Positions 31,413 to 39,789 of a DNA stretch of 64,000 nt are shown piece after piece (the stretch's first letter is position 1; every line of letters begins with the position of its first letter). A program made the translations under genes and the position numbers. Source of the DNA: Streptomyces sp. M41(2017) (GTDB lineage: Bacteria; Actinomycetota; Actinomycetes; Streptomycetales; Streptomycetaceae); assembly GCF_002078175.1 (NCBI RefSeq), contig NZ_MWFK01000002.1:868001-932000 (forward strand). The letters run 5' to 3'. The notes beneath the pieces are model-generated. The model did not search any database, was not told the origin of the DNA, and worked only from the letters and a program-made list of their open reading frames with translations.

Positions 31413-32879
31413 TCAGAAGACGCCCTGTCCGGGGACCAGGACTCCACGCGGGTCGTAGGTGTGGCGGGCGGTGGCGAGCCGGCGCCATTCGGGTCCGAAG
31501 TGCTCGCGCCAGTCCGCGGTACCGAAGGGGACGGAACCGACCGGGTAGTGCGTGCCGCCGGCCGCGTGGACCGTCTCGTACGCGGCGCGGTTGGCGGCGA
31601 GGAGCCGGTCGACGGTCGCTGTGTCGTCGGGCGGGGTGGTGCGCAGGACGGCCAGCAGATAGGGCACCGGATCGTCGGGCGTGCGCAGCAGCGGGGCGTG
31701 CAGGTTCTTCCGCAGCACCGGGTACAGCAGGACGACACCGGGTCCGAGGTCCGCCGGGGTGAGGTCCTCCAGCAGGGACGCGGTGAGTGTGGCGGCCGAG
31801 CGGCCCGGCAGCCACAGGTTCAGCCAGGGGTGGGCGAACGCCCAGAGGCCGGCCTCCTTCAGGGCGGCGACGCTCGCCGCGAGCCGGTCGAGGAAGTCGT
31901 AGTAGGGGAGGTCGCTCGTCTGGACCCCGGCCGGGTCGTGGCGCAGTCCGCGCAGCAGCACCGAGTCGTCGGGGGCGGGTCCGACGGGCGGGCCGTAGAC
32001 GACGGCTTCGATGAGGTAGCCGTTGAAGGCGCCGTCGGCGTCGGGGGTCACCTGGCCCTCGACATAGTCGAACCGGCCCTCCTGGACCAACAGCCGCTGG
32101 TCGTCGAGGAAGGTGCGCAGGTCCGTGTACGGGAGCAGGTAGTGGCGTACGGCCCTGGGCGCGGGCACCAGGCGCAGCGTGGCGCCGACGATGATCGCGC
32201 ACTGGCCGAGTCCGCCGAGCACGGCCAGGAACAGGTCCCGGTGTTCGGTCGGTGAGCAGCGGACGAGGTCTCCGGCGCCGGTGACGACCTGGAGTTCGCG
32301 CACGTTGTCGACCTGGGCGCCCATCCGGTGGGTCTGGCCGCCGACGCCGCCGACCGACAGCGTTCCGCCGACGGAGAGTTCGAGGTAGTCGGTGAAGGTG
32401 GGCGGGGTGAGCCCGTGGGCCAGCGTGGCCTTGACGACGTCGCTCCACTTGGCGCCCGCGCCGACGGTCACGGCCTTGCTCCCGCGTCCGACGGGACCGA
32501 TGTCCGCGAGCGGGCTCGTCTCGATGACCAGACCGCCGTCGACCTGGGCCTGCCCCTGCGTGGCGTGCCCCTGGCCGCGCGGGGCGACGGACAGCTGGTG
32601 CTGGTTACAGAAACGGACCATCGCGACGATGTCACGGACCGAACCCGGCCGGAGCACCGCGAGCGGGCGCCGGTGGACGATGTGGCCGAAGTCGTCCGAG
32701 GCCGAGGCGAGGGACGCGTCGTCGGTGCGCACGCTCCCGTCGAGCCGGGGCAGGCGGGCGAGCGGGCGGCCGGTGTCGGTGGCCGCCCAGCTCCGGGTGA
32801 AGGGATCGAACCCGATGACGGCGGCGCCGGCGGCGGCGAGGCCGTGCAGTGCGGTACGTCGCGAGGGTTTCCGGGGCAT
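31413..32879 (-). CDS. Tat-exported FAD-linked oxidase (cytokinin-dehydrogenase-like)
   Basis: A 488-residue flavoprotein with AGGAGG before the ATG at 32879. The N-terminus KPSRRTALHGLAAAGAAV is a twin-arginine signal, so it is exported folded with FAD. The FAD domain follows (LAVLRPGSVRDIVAMVRF; RGQGHATQGQAQ, whose His would carry the covalent flavin; LSVGGTLSVGGVGGQTHR). The C-terminal substrate domain with WLNLWLPGRSA is the cytokinin-dehydrogenase-like type. The true substrate in a streptomycete is unclear. The frame is open further 5' but the Tat signal fixes the start. Confidence 0.85.
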   Translation of the reverse strand: MPRKPSRRTALHGLAAAGAAVIGFDPFTRSWAATDTGRPLARLPRLDGSVRTDDASLASASDDFGHIVHRRPLAVLRPGSVRDIVAMVRFCNQHQLSVAPRGQGHATQGQAQVDGGLVIETSPLADIGPVGRGSKAVTVGAGAKWSDVVKATLAHGLTPPTFTDYLELSVGGTLSVGGVGGQTHRMGAQVDNVRELQVVTGAGDLVRCSPTEHRDLFLAVLGGLGQCAIIVGATLRLVPAPRAVRHYLLPYTDLRTFLDDQRLLVQEGRFDYVEGQVTPDADGAFNGYLIEAVVYGPPVGPAPDDSVLLRGLRHDPAGVQTSDLPYYDFLDRLAASVAALKEAGLWAFAHPWLNLWLPGRSAATLTASLLEDLTPADLGPGVVLLYPVLRKNLHAPLLRTPDDPVPYLLAVLRTTPPDDTATVDRLLAANRAAYETVHAAGGTHYPVGSVPFGTADWREHFGPEWRRLATARHTYDPRGVLVPGQGVF

Positions 32880-33032
32880 GCGCTCCTCCTGGGGCGGCCG
32901 CATCCAACGATCAACTTGCGCAGAGTGTAAGGGACTTGAGCGGCCAAGGAGCCTGTTGTTTCGATCAGGCCCCTCGGGGTGCCGGACGCACGGAGGTGCG
33001 CGGGGTGCGCGGGTGCCGGGAGGGAACGACAT

Positions 33033-33060
33033 GGCCGCCGCCCAGGGAGGGACGGCGGCC
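33033..33060 (-). terminator. hairpin terminator of the FG-GAP gene
   Basis: An 8-bp stem (GGCCGCCG / CGGCGGCC) with a 12-base loop, about 65 bp past the stop of the FG-GAP gene. Confidence 0.5.
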
Positions 33061-33125
33061 GGTCAAGAGCGGTTGCCCCGAGGATCACCACGCAGGTCGC
33101 GTGGCCCTGCCGGCTCCGGCGCGGG

Positions 33126-34619
33126 TCACTCGTCGACAGCCGCGCCGAAGCGGGAGTCGCCGTCCGGGACACCCAGTGCCCCGGCGCCGTAGAGCCAGGA
33201 GCCGCCGGTCACCAGACCCTTGGTGCTCGCCGGGAGCTGCCAGACGACACCGTCGCCGGTGTCCTCGCCGGGCGCTGCCGCGAGGAGGTCGCCGAGGCCG
33301 TCCCCGTCCGTGTCGGCGAGCCGTACCTGCGCGCCCCACCGGTCGTCGGCCTCGGCGGTGCCGGGTACGTCGGGGCTGTTCTGGTCGAAGGACTGCGCAC
33401 CCTTCGTGGTCAGGCCGTCGGCGGAGCCGCGCAGCAGCCAGACGGCGCCCGCGTCGCGGACCGTTCCGACGTCCTCGCCGGGCGCGCCGATCGCGACGTC
33501 CGCGAAGCCGTCGCCGTCGACGTCGCCGACGGACAGCTCGGTGCCCCAGGCGTCGCCGTGCTCACCGGCGCCGGGCACCGCGGACGAGTTCTGCGACCAC
33601 CACGCGGGGTCGCCGTCCTCGGACTCCAGGCCCTCGGGTCCGTCCTCACCGCCGTAGTACACGCCGACGAGTCCGCCGGTCATGCCCTCGTCCTCCTGGT
33701 CGGGGCTGCTCGGCTGTCCCGTGACGAGGTCGTCGTACCCGTCGTGGTCGATGTCGCCGGAGGCGGTGGAGATGCCGCCGCGCAGGTCGCTCAGATGGGT
33801 CAGCCCGTGCGCGCCGCCGCGGTAGACGGCCGACCAGCCCTGCGCGTAGCCGTCGTCGGGGCTGTAGCCGGAGACGACGAGGTCCGCCCAGCCGTCGGAG
33901 TCGTAGTCGCCGGTGGTGAGATGGGCGGGCCGGACGGCACGGCCCGCCGGGTGCGCGGTGGTGTCCAGGGTCCCGGTGTGGTGCACCGCGCCCCCGGTGT
34001 ACGTGAACAGCTCCGCGCCCCGCGTGTCCAGGGCGGCGACGACGTCCCCCGGGCTCTCCCCCGTCAGACGCGCCGCGGTCACGGCGAAGCCGAAGCGGTC
34101 GCCCGAGGCGGGGTCGGCGGAAGCGAACGTGACGCTGCGGGCGGCACTGAGGCCGGCACTGGAGCCGTACAGCACCGTCACGCGGCCGGCGTTCTCCGCC
34201 GTACCGACGTCCTCGCCGGGCGCCCCGACGACCGCGTCGTCGTAGCCGTCGCCGTCGACGTCCCCGGAGGCGACGGCCGTTCCGAAGCCGTCGTAGGTCT
34301 GCGAGGTGCCCGGCACACCCGCGGTGTCCTGGCTGAACACCGCGGTGCGTGCGGTGGGAACGCTGTTCCTGGTGCCGATGCCGTTGGCCGCCCCGTACTG
34401 GACGGTGACGAAGCCCGCGCCCGTCTTCCCGCCGACCGTGCCGTCCGGTGCGCCGATCAGGATGTCGTCGTAACCGTCGCCGTCGAAGTCGGAGTTGCGG
34501 TCGCTCGCGTACGTACCGCCGGGCGTTCCGGCGTACGCGGGGGCCGCGGCGATGCCGAGGCCTCCGAGCAGGAGGAAGGAGGCGGCTGCGAGTGCGGCCG
34601 TACGCGCCCTGCTGTTCAT
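33126..34619 (-). CDS. secreted FG-GAP/integrin-alpha-like repeat protein
   Basis: A 497-residue secreted protein. GGGGAG is five bases before the second of two adjacent ATGs (34619), so that one is preferred over 34622. A signal peptide (LAAASFLLLGGLGIAAAPAYA) is followed by at least six FG-GAP repeats with Ca-binding loops: DFDGDGYDDILIGAPDG, DVDGDGYDDAVVGAPGED, DYDSDGWADLVVSG, DIDHDGYDDLVTGQP, DVDGDGFADVAIGAPGED, DTDGDGLGDLLAAAPGED. Together they predict a seven-bladed beta-propeller. No enzyme domain is attached, so it may be a cell-surface or extracellular binding protein. Confidence 0.9.
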   Translation of the reverse strand: MNSRARTAALAAASFLLLGGLGIAAAPAYAGTPGGTYASDRNSDFDGDGYDDILIGAPDGTVGGKTGAGFVTVQYGAANGIGTRNSVPTARTAVFSQDTAGVPGTSQTYDGFGTAVASGDVDGDGYDDAVVGAPGEDVGTAENAGRVTVLYGSSAGLSAARSVTFASADPASGDRFGFAVTAARLTGESPGDVVAALDTRGAELFTYTGGAVHHTGTLDTTAHPAGRAVRPAHLTTGDYDSDGWADLVVSGYSPDDGYAQGWSAVYRGGAHGLTHLSDLRGGISTASGDIDHDGYDDLVTGQPSSPDQEDEGMTGGLVGVYYGGEDGPEGLESEDGDPAWWSQNSSAVPGAGEHGDAWGTELSVGDVDGDGFADVAIGAPGEDVGTVRDAGAVWLLRGSADGLTTKGAQSFDQNSPDVPGTAEADDRWGAQVRLADTDGDGLGDLLAAAPGEDTGDGVVWQLPASTKGLVTGGSWLYGAGALGVPDGDSRFGAAVDE

Positions 34620-34647
34620 CATGTCTCCCCGTTGGAATGCGTCGTTC

Positions 34648-34719
34648 GTGTCGAGTGCCGGTCGTGCGGATGAAGGCCGCACAGGAGCGGCTTGCCTTCA
34701 CGCACGACCGGTTCGACAC
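34648..34719. repeat. long imperfect inverted repeat between flotillin and FG-GAP genes
   Basis: The left arm GTGTCGA, GTG, CCGGTCGTGCG, GA, TGAAGGC (34648-34677) pairs with GCCTTCA, CGCACGACCGG, T, TCGACAC (34694-34719), giving 25 paired bases with small internal loops around a 16-base apex. It would fold in RNA from either strand and may end the flotillin transcript or form the FG-GAP leader. Confidence 0.65.
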
Positions 34720-34798
34720 GAGACGCAGCGACGGGGTTGTGGTGGCCCGCGGGGCCGTGACACGGCGGTGACGGCCGTGGCGGAACGCGGACGTCGGG

Positions 34799-35992
34799 TC
34801 AGCCCGCCGAGGACGGACCGCCCTCCGTGCCGTCCTCCTTCTCCGGGCGGGAGAAGCCCGGGAGTTCGAGCCGGCCGCTCGGCTGCTCGGCACCCTGGCC
34901 GTTCTGCCCGTTCTGGCCGCTCAGGTTCTGGCGGACCGAGTCGAGGATCGTCAGGCCCTGCGCCACCAGGCCGGCCGCTATCTCGCCGAGGCCGTCGGCG
35001 CCGTTGAGGACGTTGACGTTCGCTCCGGCGAGACCGCCCGCCGCCTCCTTCACGATGAGGGGGAGCTGGTCGATCAGCATCCGGTCGAGCGCGACCCGGT
35101 CGTGCGAGGCGGCCGCCTCGGCCTGGATCTTCATGCGTTCGGCGTCGGCGATGGCGAGCACCTTGATGCGCTCGGCCTCGGCCTCGGCCGGCCGGACGAT
35201 CTCGGCGACCAGCTGCTGCTGGCGCAACTGGGCGGCGCGCTCGGCGAGTTCGGTCTGCGCCGCGAGCACCTCCTGCTGGGCGTGGGCCTGGGCGAGCGGG
35301 CCGGCCTGAGCGGCCTGCGCCTGTGCCCGGTCCACCTCCGCCGAGTACTCGGCCTGCACGATCGCGGTCTGCCGGGCGTACTCGGCCTGGTTGCGCGCCG
35401 CGACCTGCTGCGCCTCGACGGAGGCCTGCGTGGCCTGCGCCTGGGCGATCTGGGCCTGGCGCTGGATGGCGGCCTTGTGGGGCGCCGACATCGCGTCGAT
35501 GTAGCCGGTGTCACCGTCGTCGATCGACTGGATCTGGAGCGAGTCGACGATCAGGCCGATCTTCGCCATCTCCAGCTTCGAGGTGTCCAGGACCTCGGCG
35601 GCCAGCTTCTGCCGCTCGGTGACGATCTCCTCGACCGTCATCGAGCCGATGATGGACCGCAGATGCCCCGCGAAGATGCGGCCCGTCAGGATCGACATCT
35701 GGTCCTGGTCGGACAGGAACCGCTGCCCGGCGTTGATGATGCTCTCGGTGTCGTTGCCGACCTTGAACGCGATCACGGCACGGACGTGCAGCGAGATGCC
35801 CTGCCTGGTCACACAGGTCTCGGTGACCTCGGACTCGCACATCGACAGCGTCAGGAAGCGGGTCTTGCGGAAGACCGGCAGCACGAACTTGCCGTGCCCC
35901 GTCACCACGCGGAACGGCGCGCCCCCCAGTCCCCGCCTGCCACCCGAGATCAACATCGCCTCATCGGGAGCGGGAACGCGGTAACCGAACAT
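34799..35992 (-). CDS. SPFH-domain flotillin-like protein
   Basis: A 397-residue protein starting at ATG 35992 with GGAGGAG before it. The SPFH/PHB domain spans about 1-170 (ISLHVRAVIAFKVGNDTESI; GSMTVEEIVTERQKLAAEV). An Ala/Gln/Glu-rich helical flotillin segment follows to about residue 310 (QAQIAQAQATQASVEAQQ) and a Gly/Asn/Gln-rich tail ends it. No N-terminal membrane helix is present, so membrane association would use lipidation or hydrophobic hairpins. Flotillins organise membrane microdomains. It lies 11 bp downstream of an NfeD-like gene, the usual partner. Confidence 0.87.
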   Translation of the reverse strand: MFGYRVPAPDEAMLISGGRRGLGGAPFRVVTGHGKFVLPVFRKTRFLTLSMCESEVTETCVTRQGISLHVRAVIAFKVGNDTESIINAGQRFLSDQDQMSILTGRIFAGHLRSIIGSMTVEEIVTERQKLAAEVLDTSKLEMAKIGLIVDSLQIQSIDDGDTGYIDAMSAPHKAAIQRQAQIAQAQATQASVEAQQVAARNQAEYARQTAIVQAEYSAEVDRAQAQAAQAGPLAQAHAQQEVLAAQTELAERAAQLRQQQLVAEIVRPAEAEAERIKVLAIADAERMKIQAEAAASHDRVALDRMLIDQLPLIVKEAAGGLAGANVNVLNGADGLGEIAAGLVAQGLTILDSVRQNLSGQNGQNGQGAEQPSGRLELPGFSRPEKEDGTEGGPSSAG

Positions 35993-36003
35993 ATTTCTCC
36001 TCC

Positions 36004-36255
36004 TCAGCCTGCGCCGACGGCGTCGCCGTCGAGCGCGTCCAGCGGATCCGTCCACCGGATGACGTCGACCTCACGGCATCCACGGGACTCGATCACGAGC
36101 ACGGTCGCCCCGATCGGAAGGGGCTCCCGAGACCAGGCGAGGAAGGTCTCGGATCCGCCTCTCACTCGCACCAGGATCTCGCCGGGACCGGCGGATCCAC
36201 GTGTGCCGATGAGCAGTTCCCCCGTGCAGCCGATCACGGCTTCGTCCTGCACCAC
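36004..36255 (-). CDS. short NfeD-like OB-fold protein
   Basis: An 83-residue protein resembling only the C-terminal soluble OB-fold of NfeD (GELLIGTRGSAGPGEILVRV, then PIGATVLVIESRGCREVDVIRW). Full NfeD proteins add membrane helices and sometimes a protease domain, all absent here. The position immediately before the flotillin gene supports the assignment. It starts at GTG 36255, with a second GTG next to it. Confidence 0.75.
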   Translation of the reverse strand: MVQDEAVIGCTGELLIGTRGSAGPGEILVRVRGGSETFLAWSREPLPIGATVLVIESRGCREVDVIRWTDPLDALDGDAVGAG

Positions 36256-36310
36256 AGCCGGCCACCCCCCATCACTCTGAATCTGCCTCTGACGATAGAC
36301 CTACCCCGTT

Positions 36311-36365
36311 CGGGCGCGTACGCCCCCCTTCGCCCCCGGAGGAGGTCCGAGGGGGTACGCGCCCG
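36311..36365 (-). terminator. hairpin terminator
   Basis: The arms GGGCGCGTAC-G-CCCCCT and AGGGGG-GTACGCGCCC pair with one bulged base around a loop of about 20 bases. The hairpin begins about 20 bp past the stop of the secreted protein gene at 36387. Confidence 0.6.
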
Positions 36366-36386
36366 CTCCGTCACCGAAGTGTGGGC

Positions 36387-37268
36387 TCAACTCCTGGTGA
36401 AACGGTAGGTCTTGCTGTCGGTCAGCACGCAGAAGCCCGGGGACACGACGATCACGCGCAGGGTGGCGGTCCGCCGGTCGTAGTCGATGCCCTCGGCCTC
36501 GAAGGTGCCCGAGCAGGAGCTGCGCAGCGGCAGTTGGCGCAGCGCGGTGACATGGCCCGTCACGTCCGCGGTGCCGTTCGGCTCGGCGGTCAGGTCGATC
36601 TGGAGGAGCGGTTTGGTGATGCCGAAGAGGGTGCCGGCCGGGTCGTCGGACGAGCACAGCAGCCGGGTCGACGTGACGAAGTCGCAGCCCTGTACGTCCC
36701 GTACGCCGTGGTCGAGGTGGACGGTGGAGACCTGCGGGAGGTTCGCCCCGGGCGAGGTGGCCGGGTTGACCCCGGGGGTCGGGAACACCAGCAGCCGGTC
36801 CATCGTGCCGTACTCCCCGGAGAGCATCCACGATCCGCCCGGCGTGACGGCGACGAACGAGTTGTTCGGCGCCTCCCCCGGGCCGAGCGCGTGCACGTAC
36901 TCCGACCAGGAGCCGCCCGGCGCCTGCACCCGGAACATCTTGGAGGTGCCGGAGTCGCTCTGGTAGGGCTCGATGTAGTGACCGTCGGAGGAGGTGTCGG
37001 GGTCGCCGACGTGGTTCCAGCCGCGGCTGCTCACCCCGACGGGGATGGTGCCGATGCCGGTGTAGCGGTTGGGGCTGTTCGCGGGCACCTCGACGGAGGC
37101 GAGACCCTGGCTCTCGGTCAGCGGGTCGGCGCGGTCCGATCCCACCTCGTTCCAGGTGTCGGCGGCCGTCGCGGGCGCGCCGGTGACGACGGAGAGGACG
37201 GCGGCCGTGGCGAGTGTGACGAGACCGGCCAGGACCGGGTGACAACGTTGCCGTGCGGTCGTGCGCAT
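36387..37268 (-). CDS. secreted hypothetical protein
   Basis: A 293-residue exported protein starting at ATG 37268 (GAGGAG upstream). A signal peptide (PVLAGLVTLATAAVLSVVTGAPATA) ends near residue 36. The mature part has a beta-rich, propeller-like feel with GGSW-type repeats (VQAPGGSWSEYVHALGPGE; VTPGGSWMLSGEYGTMDRLLVF) and four to six Cys that could form disulfides (GCDFVTSTRLLCSS; SSCSGTFEAEG). No catalytic motif is recognised. Confidence 0.7.
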   Translation of the reverse strand: MRTTARQRCHPVLAGLVTLATAAVLSVVTGAPATAADTWNEVGSDRADPLTESQGLASVEVPANSPNRYTGIGTIPVGVSSRGWNHVGDPDTSSDGHYIEPYQSDSGTSKMFRVQAPGGSWSEYVHALGPGEAPNNSFVAVTPGGSWMLSGEYGTMDRLLVFPTPGVNPATSPGANLPQVSTVHLDHGVRDVQGCDFVTSTRLLCSSDDPAGTLFGITKPLLQIDLTAEPNGTADVTGHVTALRQLPLRSSCSGTFEAEGIDYDRRTATLRVIVVSPGFCVLTDSKTYRFTRS

Positions 37269-37436
37269 CAGGTCTGCTCCTCGGTGGGGGGTGACTGGTC
37301 GGCGCACAGTCTGGCCCCGCCGGGATAGGCATGTACAGACCAAACCAGTGGACGCCGGGCAACGACGCACCGCACCCGAGGAGTTCACCGGGAACGACGA
37401 GGAGCCGACGGGAGACACCCGCCGGCTCCTGCCGTG

Positions 37437-37465
37437 CGCCGGGCAGGGACGGACCCTGCCCGGCG
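37437..37465 (-). terminator. hairpin terminator of the chaplin gene
   Basis: A perfect 12-bp stem (CGCCGGGCAGGG / CCCTGCCCGGCG) with a five-base loop begins 12 bp past the chaplin stop. A second hairpin (GGAGCCG...CGGCTCC, about 37401-37430) follows. Confidence 0.85.
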
Positions 37466-37476
37466 GACCGCGATCG

Positions 37477-37716
37477 TCAGTCGTTCTCGCAGTAGTTGCC
37501 GAGCGCCGGGTTCAGCAGCCCCACCACGTTCACCGTGTTGCCACAGACGTTGAGGTCGAGGTCCACGGGGATCTGGACGACATTGCCGGACAGGACGCCG
37601 GGGCTGTTCGCCGCGACACCGACCGCGTCGGGACCGGGGTCGGCGGCGGCGGTCCCGGCGGTGGCCAGCAGAGCGGCACTGGCGAGTCCGGCGGCTGCCA
37701 TCAGACGAATACGCAT
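37477..37716 (-). CDS. short chaplin (hydrophobic aerial-hyphae surface protein)
   Basis: A 79-residue secreted protein with GGAG eight bases before the ATG at 37716. The signal peptide ends at AAA near residue 25. The 54-residue mature form contains the chaplin domain: SPGVLSGNVVQIPVDLDLNVCG, then NTVNVVGLLNPALGNYC, with Cys58 and Cys76 spaced as in chaplins E-H. Such proteins assemble into amyloid-like fibrils that coat aerial hyphae and spores. The stretch VDLDLN and the CEND end are more acidic than in the chaplins I know. It has no cell-wall sorting signal. Confidence 0.92.
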   Translation of the reverse strand: MRIRLMAAAGLASAALLATAGTAAADPGPDAVGVAANSPGVLSGNVVQIPVDLDLNVCGNTVNVVGLLNPALGNYCEND

Positions 37717-37913
37717 TCCAAGCTCCTTCAGTGGTGGGGGTACGAGCTCCTCCACCATCACCTCCGGAAGCGGCGAGGGACATCGCAGTTCGGCCGAACG
37801 GGGGGCAGCTCCGTCACGGCGGCCCGCGGGCGGGGAGGCCCACGGGCGCGTCGCGCGGGGTGTCCGGAATGCCCGTAGCGTGAGAGACAGATCAGGCGGA
37901 ACAGGGAGAGACC

Positions 37914-38120
37914 ATGTCAACGAGCCAGCCCGACGCGTCCGTACCCCCCGAGGACCGGGCGACCCCCGACACGCTGCTGCACACCGGGACCGAGGGGCCC
38001 GTGACGGCCGAGGACCTGGTGCTCGCCGCCGGCCGCGACGTCACGCCCGAGAACCTCGCCTGGGCGGAGCGCAAGCTGGAGGAGGAGGGTCCGGCGGCGA
38101 TGGACAAGCTGCTGCCCTAG
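37914..38120 (+). CDS. small hypothetical protein, acidic
   Basis: A 68-residue hydrophilic protein starting at ATG 37914, six bases after AGGGAGAG. It is acidic and predicted helical in its second half (VTPENLAWAERKLEEEG). No domain is recognised. The gene is divergent from the chaplin gene. Confidence 0.7.
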   Translation: MSTSQPDASVPPEDRATPDTLLHTGTEGPVTAEDLVLAAGRDVTPENLAWAERKLEEEGPAAMDKLLP

Positions 38121-38156
38121 GCACCCGTCCGGCGGCCTCGCCGGTGTGCGCGTGAC

Positions 38157-38194
38157 GGCTCGGGCGGCTCCCATGCGAGGGAGCCGGCCGAGCC
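38157..38194. terminator. bidirectional hairpin terminator
   Basis: A 16-bp stem with one mismatch (arms GGCTCGGGCGGCTCCC and GGGAGCCGGCCGAGCC) around a six-base loop lies between two convergent genes. Confidence 0.75.
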
Positions 38195-38215
38195 GCTGCC
38201 CGTCGGGCCGACGGG

Positions 38216-38866
38216 TCAGGAGGCGGGGCACTCCTTCCAGGCGAGGTGGTACACGGTGCTGATGTCACCGTCCGTCGAGTCCATCGTCATGAAACTGCTG
38301 CTGCCGGGCGTCGAGGTGCCAGCGTTGACACGCAGTTCCGTGTTGATGTTGAAGTTGCGCTGAACTCCGCAGGGGGCCCAGACCAGTTGGGACCACTCCG
38401 TGGTGTCCGTGGTCTGCCAGTTGTCGTTGTAGGGACCGCGGAAGGGGTGGGTGATGGCGGCCGTGCTGGAGGACCCCTGGAAGTAGTACGAGGCCTTCTC
38501 CGTGCTGGCGGCGCCGCGCTGCAGCGAGGCGAACCCGCGGTAGTCGGCGCTGGCGACGGCGTAGGTGAAGCCCTGCGGGACGTGGACGATCAGGTTGAGC
38601 TGACAGTTCCTGCGGAACGCAGTCGGGTCGGCGTTGCCCCCGACCTGGGCGAGGTACTCGCTGTAGGTCACCGTGAAGGCGGTGTTGTCGGGAGAGACGG
38701 CGACGGCGGCGGTTCCCTGGGGGCAGCCCGAGCCGTTCACCGTGGCGACCTTGATGACGATCTTGTCCGGGGGCGGGTCGACGATCCCGGAGGACGGGTC
38801 CGACAGGGGGAGCGCCGCGGCGAACAGGGCGGCGATCGCGCCACCCAGAAACAGCCCACCAGCCAT
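38216..38866 (-). CDS. DUF4360-like secreted protein
   Basis: A 216-residue exported protein starting at ATG 38866; only weak ribosome-binding sequence precedes it. An N-terminal hydrophobic segment (GGLFLGGAIAALFAAALPL) is followed by a beta-rich mature part with KIVIKVATVNGSGCPQGTAAV, NTAFTVTYSEYLAQVGG and RRNCQLNLIVHVPQGFTYAV. This order and the spacing of two Cys pairs are typical of DUF4360, secreted in fungi and streptomycetes. Function is unknown. Confidence 0.78.
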   Translation of the reverse strand: MAGGLFLGGAIAALFAAALPLSDPSSGIVDPPPDKIVIKVATVNGSGCPQGTAAVAVSPDNTAFTVTYSEYLAQVGGNADPTAFRRNCQLNLIVHVPQGFTYAVASADYRGFASLQRGAASTEKASYYFQGSSSTAAITHPFRGPYNDNWQTTDTTEWSQLVWAPCGVQRNFNINTELRVNAGTSTPGSSSFMTMDSTDGDISTVYHLAWKECPAS

Positions 38867-39227
38867 GGTGTTCCAATCCGTTGCGTCGGTGTTCCGGCGG
38901 CGGCACGGAGGTGCGCCGCGGTGAAAGGGGGGTGCGGTCCCCCGTGCGTACGGGGAACCGTCGCGGACCGTTGCGCTGGACACGTCCGGCTCTTTTGAGC
39001 ATGCGCATGACAGGACGCCATGCGCAGCCCGCCCCCGGTTGTGAAGGAGCCGTGAAGCCCGGGGAGCGACCGAATCGTATGGAGGGCGGGCCGGGGCGGA
39101 CAGGACGAACTCCGGCCATTCGGCACCCGCCGTTCACACCTGGCGCGGCGGGGCCGAAAGACGACGGGCGCGTGCGAATCGCCCGCCCCCTCCTCGCGCC
39201 GCGCACGCCCCTGCGACACTGAGGCCC
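38867..39227. other. divergent intergenic region
   Basis: This 361-bp gap carries the promoters of the DUF4360-like gene and the divergent hypothetical at 39228. Short CATGCGC motifs recur near 39000-39030. No clear promoter or small gene is seen. Confidence 0.5.
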
Positions 39228-39770
39228 ATGGATCCACGACACCTGAGACTGGGCCGCCGTCGCCTATGGATGAGCAGTGCCGTCTGCTTTCTGGTGCTCG
39301 GGCCGATCGGCTGGTTCCTCGGTGGCTGGGTCCCGTTCACGGTCCTGGCCGTCGCCCTCGTCGCGGCCACGGCGGTCTCGCACCGGCGGGCGCCCACCTG
39401 GCTGGCGCCCGCCGTCGCGAAGGGCCAGTCGGAGAGCCGGCGGGACGTCGCCACCTTCTGCGTGGTCATAGCGGTGAGCGGTTACGCGCAGCCGCCCGTG
39501 CGGCCCGCCCCCTCCCCCGCGGACCTGGCCGCGCTGCGCCTGGAGGCCTACCGGGCCGCCGCGGACGACGACCTGGCGGAGGAACTGCGCCTTCTGGCGG
39601 CCGACGCCCTGTCCGCCGCGGACCGGGCCCACGACGAGGACGGTCCCGCGGGCTGGCGGACGGCACGGGCGAGCGCGGAGCGACTCGCGCACGCCGCGCA
39701 GGAGGGCAACCCGTATGTACGGAAGCTGCTCATCCAGTGGGTCGAGGGCAACCCGGCCGGCGACCGCTGA
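39228..39770 (+). CDS. hypothetical membrane-anchored protein
   Basis: A 180-residue protein. Two hydrophobic helices near the N-terminus (SSAVCFLVLGPIGWFLGGWV, FTVLAVALVAATAV) anchor a charged, Ala-rich helical tail (DLAALRLEAYRAAADDDLAEELRLL). No domain is recognised. It converges on the membrane protein at 39790, ending 20 bp from its stop. Confidence 0.65.
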   Translation: MDPRHLRLGRRRLWMSSAVCFLVLGPIGWFLGGWVPFTVLAVALVAATAVSHRRAPTWLAPAVAKGQSESRRDVATFCVVIAVSGYAQPPVRPAPSPADLAALRLEAYRAAADDDLAEELRLLAADALSAADRAHDEDGPAGWRTARASAERLAHAAQEGNPYVRKLLIQWVEGNPAGDR

Positions 39771-39789
39771 CCGTCCGCCGCACCCGGTG

